Assembly: GCA_905221605.1 (NCBI GenBank)
Contig: CAJNDS010002368.1
Span: 1,335,011-1,364,184 of the forward strand
Reading direction: 5' to 3'
DNA from: Symbiodinium natans
Taxonomy: Eukaryota > Sar > Dinophyceae > Suessiales > Symbiodiniaceae
DNA: 29,174 nt
Positions 18,036 to 29,174 of this stretch are shown here, piece by piece. How positions within the stretch are numbered: position 1 is the first letter of the stretch; each line of letters opens with the position of its first letter. The position numbers and the translations under genes are program-made. Below the pieces are notes generated by a model that worked only from the letters and a program-made list of their open reading frames with translations, made no database searches and was not told where the DNA came from.

Positions 18036-18124
18036 GGACCTGCAGTAGCAGAATGCGCAGATGCCTTGCGCGTTGTTCGTGATTTTGACTTCGAAAGCAC
18101 ACTCTTAAACCCTATCATCTTACC

Positions 18125-18232
18125 TTAGGTTAGGTTAGGTCAGGTTAGGCTAGGTTGGGGCATGTTACGGTTCGGTTGGGGTACATGTAGGTTAGGTTAG
18201 GTTAGGTTCCCCCAACGATTAGGTTGGGGTGG
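18125..18232 (+). repeat. Degenerate TTAGG pentamer tract
   Basis: Runs of GTTAGGTTAGGTTAGG are interrupted by variants (CAGGTTAGGC, GGTTGGGG) and resume at 18,190. The unit differs from the TTTAGGG heptamer next to it. Confidence 0.85.
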
Positions 18233-20109
18233 GTTTGCTGATTCGCGCCCTGCTGGTTTCTGATTTGCCCTTTCTTGTTTTCTGATTTGTCCTCATGTTT
18301 GCGGAGTCATGCTTGGCTGATTCGCCCCACCCCCCTTCCCACCCTTCCCACCCTGTGCTCGCCTCACCCCCTTCCCGCCCTTCCTGCGATACTCACCACC
18401 CGCCGAGTACACCTGTGGAGAGGCGCCAGAGCCAGCTTGATGCCCACCACGATTCCGCCGCAAGGTACTTGTGCAAAGTGTCCCTCGATAGTCACTGGAG
18501 TCACTGGAATACACAAGTAATACACAGGAAACTCCGCACTCTTCTAATGCAGCTCCAAGCTGAGGGCTGACGAGCACCTGTCGTCGCTGAATGACATGGT
18601 GTACTGATGTCTTCTGTAGCCGTGACTCGTGAAGTAAGCCAAGTGGGCAGCAAGTGTCCGTTCGAAGTCATTGAGGTCGAGATTTTGCAAGCAGATACAG
18701 TGATACGGTTGCCCGAACAGTACACGGACCAGCTTGCAGTACGGCATTGGGCAGCAACTAGGAAGGTGAGACCCATGCTGCTGGCTGTTTAGGCAACTTG
18801 AGGGTTTTGGCCCCCCTCTCAGATCGTAAGACTTGGTAAAAATCACAATATGCAGCGCCTGCGAGACGAGGAAATTGAGTGGATACATCGTGGGCCAGGT
18901 TCGCGGTCATGCATTCATGGGGGTTTCCGAAAATAAGGATGCCCTTTTTGGGGATCCCTGTAAGCTGACTCCATTCTGTTTGGGGCATAAAAGGGGTACC
19001 CCTATTTTGGGAAATGCGCTCATAGTGTCTTCACATATTTCCGCTCTGTGCTCGTGTGTGATGGGGCCAAGACTGCAGGCCAAAGGAAAAGAAGCGACAT
19101 TCTGCGTTTCCGCCGCTTGGCTCAATTGTGACAAGGGCTCAGAGAACAACAGAGAGGGCCAGAGAGGGGACCATTTACCAGCCAACAGCCTCCCAGGCGA
19201 GCTTCCAGCGCAGCATGAAGAAAGGGCTGGACCAAGCCCTCCGTCGCTTTGCAAAAACGAAGCTTCTTGTCACAGAGCTCAGCGCGCCTTTCAACACAGA
19301 GGGTGACTGTCTCGCAAGCTGGCTTTGCTGCAGGTGGCCTCGACATCCCGCGTTTCAACGTCAGCATTGAGCATGCCAGCGCCTGCCTGAGGACTTGGCT
19401 ATGGACGTCAGACATCGTCAGACTAATCCTCAGTGACGACTAGTGGCATCTAGTTACTAGCATGTCTGAGTGGGCATGCAAATGATGTGGAATGACCGTA
19501 CCTCTCGACGCAGGTGGGAAGACGAAGGAAGCCTGAACCGTTCATGCGTGCATGTGGGTACTACTTTGCTACGCATCATGCTGAAGGAGTTTCTGAGTCG
19601 CCATTGTACTCACTACCTGTGTTCAGGATGCTTGGTTAAGTGTGGTTCCATGGCGTTCAGCGACTGGCAGCATTGTTGGCGCCGTCGGAAGCTTCGAAGA
19701 CGCAGCAGAAGTTGATCGGAGATTGGGAGAGGCAAGGTGGCAAGGTGGCAGTCTCACATGCGATTAGGCTTGCATTCGGCATCAATGTCAGGCAGACTGG
19801 ATTCGAGCCACTCGGCACTTTTGGATGTTGTTGCTCAAGTTGCACCTTCTTGACTCACAAGAAACAGGAATCTGCATGTGTGTGGGGTGGATGCATTGTG
19901 GGCTGCATGTGTGTCGGTTGGCAACCTATTCATCTTCTCCAAGACCGCGGCCGCCGAACAACTGGATCGAGCTAATGCGGCCATCTTTTCCATCGACTCC
20001 AATCTGCTACTTGTCTTCCGGCCCTTTAGGCCCAAACTTTAGGCAGTGGTGCAAAATACGGCAACCGCCGCTTCACTTAGGCCTAGAAATCACGCTTCAC
20101 TTGAGCCTG

Positions 20110-20129
20110 CAGTTCAGACATCTGAACTG
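20110..20129. repeat. Perfect inverted repeat
   Basis: CAGTTCAGA, a CA spacer, then TCTGAACTG: 9-bp arms. Three copies of CGCTTCACTT (about 20,070, 20,093 and 20,136) surround it. Confidence 0.85.
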
Positions 20130-20762
20130 ATTTCCGCTTCACTTAGGTCTGAACTCGGGTCTGAGAAATGCGATTAGGGATTCAGGGTTTTGAGCTTTTG
20201 GGCATGGGGTTTAGGCTTTGGAGGCTTATCGGTAGACCCAGTAGGCCTATTTTCGAACGCTTGAGGTTTCGGTTTTTGTGGGGGCATGTGGGGGCTTTTC
20301 GGGCTTTATCGGAGCTTTGGGGAATTATTGTTTGGGGCTTTCAGGGTAGGGCAGCTTCGTATAGTGCCATGGTGGACCCACAACAAAGGCCCAAGCGAAA
20401 CATGCAGTTCGGATGCTGCTGACAGGGTTCCTGGGATTTCCTGGGGAGTCAAAGGGCCATCGACTTTCAGCAAGCCTTTGCCACTCCCCGAGGGTCCGAG
20501 AAGAAAGCAAGAACTGGCTGCAGTATGTGCAGCACTAGTTCTAAGAAGCAGCAAATACTTCGCCTCGCGTTTGGGATGCTTGTGGAGACCGCATAGTTTT
20601 TTTTTTTTGGCGGCACCTTTGTTGTACATGCTGTTCGTCTTTGATGTACGTTTCTGGGTATGGTGTATTGATGTATGTTGTGGGGCTGTTCTTGCGGTCA
20701 TGTCCTCTGTTGCTCCGCGAGTTATCATTGAGCTGGTCGGAACCCGCCCTGCGGAACGTAAG

Positions 20763-20845
20763 GTGCGTTACTGAATGGAACCACCTCCTGGCCGATCGAA
20801 GCGGCGAAGAGAAGGAGAAAGTAGCTGGGCCACTTGGGCTCAAGG
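20763..20845 (+). CDS. Exon candidate: PAS domain core
   Basis: After a cgtaag|g boundary the frame reads VTEWNHLLADRSGEEKEKVA and then G. The pattern V-x-E-W-N-x-x-x-A-x-x-(S/T)-G-x-x-x-x-E-x-x-x-G is the signature of the first half of PAS domains in sensor kinases (family knowledge). It has the same strand as the histidine kinase 1.5 kb downstream and is likely its sensor part. Ends are approximate; a GC donor near 20,847 is possible. Confidence 0.5.
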
Positions 20846-22269
20846 GGCAAATGAACAGCATAATGGGAAAATTCTGAGAATTTCACTTGCAGCGCCAAGG
20901 ACTAAGCTTCTGGATCTTCTTGGAGCGGAATCGAAAAGTCGAGCAGAAACAGCTGCCAATGCTGCCCTTGCTGGTGACTTTGGCCAAGCCGTGCGGAGCC
21001 TTCACTGCAGGGTCAAAAGCTGTATATGGTTTCGTTTATTGTGGCTTAATGTGGCGTATTCGGTGTCACACAGAGACGCAAGGATAACCCTGGCGCCCGC
21101 AATGGAAATGCTGGTGGGCTTCTCTCCGCAGTTTAGCTTCACCGGGAAGGCACGCGGGGGGGAGGGGGGGAAAGGGGGGTTGCTTGCCGATCTATGGCGG
21201 CTTGAGGTTGACATGCATTACTGTAATGACAACACGACCCTTGCATGGTCGGGGTTGGAGATGTTCTGCGCTGCGTGCCACACGACGCAAGGTCATTGGG
21301 GCTCTGGCGGTGGGTCAGATCCTGCCGTCTGGTGATCTCCCAGGCGCTACACGATCGACGGATGTCACCAACCACCGCATGAAGGCATGGGCCTAAGAAC
21401 AGGTGGCGACGAATCTCTGCTGCCAACAATCTCCGTTTGACTTCATGTGCCCGGCGTCGGTTTGTTTTTGGGAGGGAGTGCTTCAGTGGTCAGGTTTGTT
21501 TCAAAGCTTAGCCTCTCCGCATCCCAATGCTTTAGGCTTTGACAGGGAAAACGACCTAAAAGACCTCGGACGTACCAGGGAAAACTGCCAATAACGAAAC
21601 GTTGGCTTATACCGGTACCGGCCCGATCCCCGTTGATCTTTAAGTTAAAGTTAAAGACCTTAAGCCTTGAGGGAATGCCCTGGCAGCCTGTAGGGGGGAC
21701 AGAAGAAGATGAAGAGGATGAAGAAGATAAAGAAGATGCTGTGCCAGCTCGGCCGTTTAATGTTGGCGGCCCCAGAACGCCGTCGGCCGATGAAGCGACG
21801 GACCGTGCCGAGAGAACAGGGTGGGGGGATCTTGCGCAGAGGATGCAGACGCTGGACAACCAGCTGGGACAGCCACGGGGCACCGTTCCCTTATCCTAAA
21901 ACCTCAAAGATCCTTAAGCAATCCGTGGACTAAGTTTACAAACCCCGAGCCACGAACAAAACAATAACCCTAACCCTTGACCCTAAATATAGAAATGCGA
22001 AGGCCCAGGGAAAGAATGAAAGACATGCAAAAAACACAGTTTCCTAAGGAAAACAACAAACGAAAACAGCACACACACACACACAGAGTTAAACGAGAAG
22101 TGGCATCACTGTACAAAACGACAGCAATCACGAGGATGCGACCCTGACTTGCCCCATCCCTGTGCCCTTTGCAAGCCCGTTCAGGGGGCTTAATCGTGCT
22201 TGCAATGTTACTTGTAGAGTTTCTGTGTTTTCTTGCAAGTGCTTTGACCTCACAGCCAAGCGCTGCCAG
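20846..22269. other. Mostly intron; possible coding bits
   Basis: A segment after an acttgcag acceptor (about 20893-21008) reads KLLDLLGAESKSRAETAANA in one frame and could continue the sensor part, but it is not recognised. The remainder, including a G-rich patch at 21,160 and a CA run at 22069-22086, shows no domain. Confidence 0.35.
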
Positions 22270-27177
<4,908 letters not shown>

Positions 27178-29174
27178 GAATACTTTCTGTCTTGCTTACC
27201 TGCATCTGTGCGGATCTGACAGTCGCACTTGAAGATGCGGGGAGCCCTTCTGAGCTCCTTGATTGCATGTTGCATTGTTTCTCACAACCTCACCTTTGCC
27301 ATGCCAAGTGATCAACCCGAGGTTTCAGGAGGAGTTTCGCTCACGAGCCGTCGCAGGACTCGATCCCAAAAAAGAAGAAACTCTTTCGTTGGGCTCTCAA
27401 AAGTGTTGTCTTACACTGAAAGCACATGCGCTGCGGGCATTGCAAAGGGCGCAGTCTCCCAAATGTTCCTGCTCTGCCGGCGAGCAGACACCTTTCCAGT
27501 ACCAGAAACCTCAAAAACAGTCACAAACCCGAGGTCAAGCACCACGTCTAGTCACGAAGACTATCCTAAACCTACACTGCACTCATTATCCTGCAATTCT
27601 GCCTACTTGCACGTAGGCCCATCAGCTCGTTGATCTGGTATCTGATACCATGATGGAGTCTCGATGATGGCATCCTACCCATCACTGACAAGAATCTGTC
27701 TGTGTATGTTTGAATGTAACCAGCTAGCTCAAGCTGGAATGGGGCCACCCGGTAGGTGCATCAGCCGCAGTTTTGACGGTACATGTCTATCATAGTCGAT
27801 AGCAAGTCGTGCAGTCTGTGCCTGAGCGTGCGCTAGCATTGCATGGGGTTAGTGCCTGAAGAGCCCCAAAATGCGCTTGAAGAGCGCCGAACCAAGTTGC
27901 CGAAACGCTGAGCTCATCGACATTTGTGGTTTTGTTTGCGCAATGATTATTTTATTTCAGTTGTACCAACGTAGTTCCTGACGTGAGCTGGATGGGATGG
28001 GACACAAGCATTCGTACCTGTACCCGGCAAGTTGGCAGAAAGCCAGGCCCCGCAGCTGGCAAGACTAAATCTTACAGGACCTCACAGGTGTTAGGTCTGT
28101 TACGTTTTTCACGCCTCGAGATAGCCGAACTGCATACCCACGCATCCTTGCAACGTGGATTGTTGGGGGAAGTGTGTGAGGAATCATGTCAATCTTGTGA
28201 CAGTGCTTTTGTGGCAGCGCTTGGTGACCATGACGAGTGAATGCAGCTTGTCATGCACCGCTTGAGCGTGAAAGTGTGTGTCTGTGTTTGGAAGTGCACG
28301 CAGTGCTTCGAGATCGGGCAGGAGAACATCGGCCAAATCCTTGAAGAGGAGCTTGAATTGAACATCAATGAGTGCAACTGCGTTGCATGTGTTCATTCTG
28401 TTTCAGGATGGGACACCGCAAACACCGCGGTCGCAGTCAGACAAGGAAAAGCCAGCGGCAGAGGAACAACGCAAAGGCGTGGGCGCTGCATGCTTCATGT
28501 TTTGTGACTGTCAGATGTTTCTGGCAGCACTGAAGGTTTAAACCGCCATCCCATGGGCTCACCATTTAAAAGTCAGATCCCAGCTTCGGATCCCGATGTG
28601 TTGAGACGAGTGCTTAGCCCTTCGCCTATCAAATCACGCATTTCATATGGACTCCACAGCCTGACCTAGTGATACCAGTACTGAGCCAGCTGTGAGCAAG
28701 TATCAGCATCCATGTTGCTTCTTGGCTCTGTTTGAAGTTATGAGGGATCTCGCATCAACCTTGTGACATCCGAAATCCGATGCAGCATGGCAGGCTCTGT
28801 GGACAGCACAGCATTGTTCGCGAATGTTGCCCCCTCAGAGCATTTAAAAGTGCACCCGTTACGCGCACTTGACGGACGGCTGCTTTCAAACTGAGGTCAC
28901 AGAGGCGAGCGTTGCCATTGGCGCTATGCATCTTGCTTTTGAGTTCCAGCCGTGAGCCTCCCTCTTCGCGAACATCTTGTTGGACTTTGTGGAGTGTTTT
29001 GGATTCATGGACAGGCGCCGGAGGATGATCTCATTTCCATCTTTGAAGCGTTCGAGAAGCTCAGCACGCAGTTTCCGGGCGGCAGCTCGAGAGCTTGCGA
29101 AGCACTGTTGTGGCTGGGCCAGCGCACAAGTGCACTTGCATCTCAGTCGTCTGAGGCATGCGACTCTGCGCACG
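27178..29174. other. No firm gene; likely further kinase introns and exons
   Basis: Short protein-like frames occur but none is recognised: CFEIGQENIGQILEEELELN at about 28,300-28,360 (+), and on the minus strand at 28,886-29,120 a basic helix (ARKLRAELLERFKDGNEIIL). Either may be an exon. No cyclase, DNA-binding or second receiver motif was found, so the kinase output stays unknown. Confidence 0.35.

Larger units (their letters stand above)
18036..20762. other. Mostly non-coding; TTAGG-like repeats and one exon candidate
   Basis: It holds the pentamer block at 18125-18232, then C/T-rich DNA to about 18,420. A + strand segment at about 18651-18765, between a gcag acceptor and an aggaag|gtgag donor, reads PFEVIEVEILQADTVIRLPE and then QYTDQLAVRHW. 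It looks coding but is not recognised (confidence about 0.35). The rest has only short frames. The region around 18,910-19,020 (MGVSENKDALFGDP in one frame) resembles a sequence I associate, unsurely, with dispersed dinoflagellate repeats. Confidence 0.4.

Noticed and set aside
20829-20844. Another spliced-leader-like match (GCCACTTGGGCTCAAG)
   Set aside because: It has two mismatches in sixteen bases and overlaps the PAS-like exon frame, so it is likely coding sequence by chance.

Overview
The window looks like nuclear DNA from a dinoflagellate, probably Symbiodiniaceae-like; the exact taxon is inference. Coding sequence outside the mobile element is cut into very short exons. Junctions that can be fixed by protein-family logic use AG|G acceptors and GC as well as GT donors. 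TTTAGGG telomere-type repeats are present. Both LTRs of the element carry a sequence resembling the 3' part of the dinoflagellate spliced leader. Nothing bacterial, no rRNA and no tRNA gene was recognised.

Layout on the + strand. 1-1.1 kb: no firm gene. 1.1-2.7 kb: fragments of a TPR-repeat protein gene. 3.8-4.3 kb: two well-spliced exons of an unrecognised basic protein. 6.0-7.4 kb: scattered exon candidates, including a PAS/PAC-like end. 7.6-8.55 kb: purine tracts and a G16/C-rich block. 8.59-18.04 kb: a TTTAGGG-type array split by an 8,844-bp LTR retroelement on the minus strand. 18.1-18.2 kb: TTAGG-like pentamers. 20.76 kb: a PAS-like exon. 22.27-27.18 kb: a hybrid histidine kinase gene on the + strand (HisKA, HATPase, receiver) in at least eleven exons, with a 254-bp trinucleotide repeat in an intron. 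27.2-29.17 kb: no firm gene.

The LTR element is the most notable object. It has two 287-bp LTRs that read as identical and a 5-bp target duplication, TAGGG. Its primer-binding site abuts the 5' LTR and matches the anticodon arm of initiator tRNA-Met (half-tRNA priming, as in copia and Ty5). A polypurine tract precedes the 3' LTR. I see no reverse transcriptase, integrase, RNase H or protease. Instead three long minus-strand ORFs, each in the -1 frame of the one before, encode a WW domain, an S1-like domain, six CCCH zinc fingers and long acidic or low-complexity stretches. A TTTCCCT slippery heptamer sits at the second junction. The element therefore looks like a young, non-autonomous LTR element carrying RNA-binding proteins and inserted in telomere-type DNA.

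The kinase gene keeps every phosphorelay residue I could check: the H-box His, the N-box Asn, the G1 Asp, the G2 glycines, and the receiver acidic pair, acceptor Asp, Ser and Lys. PAS-like exons lie on both sides of the telomere/LTR island with the same orientation as the kinase, so the island may sit in an intron of one large sensor-kinase gene. That link is inference.
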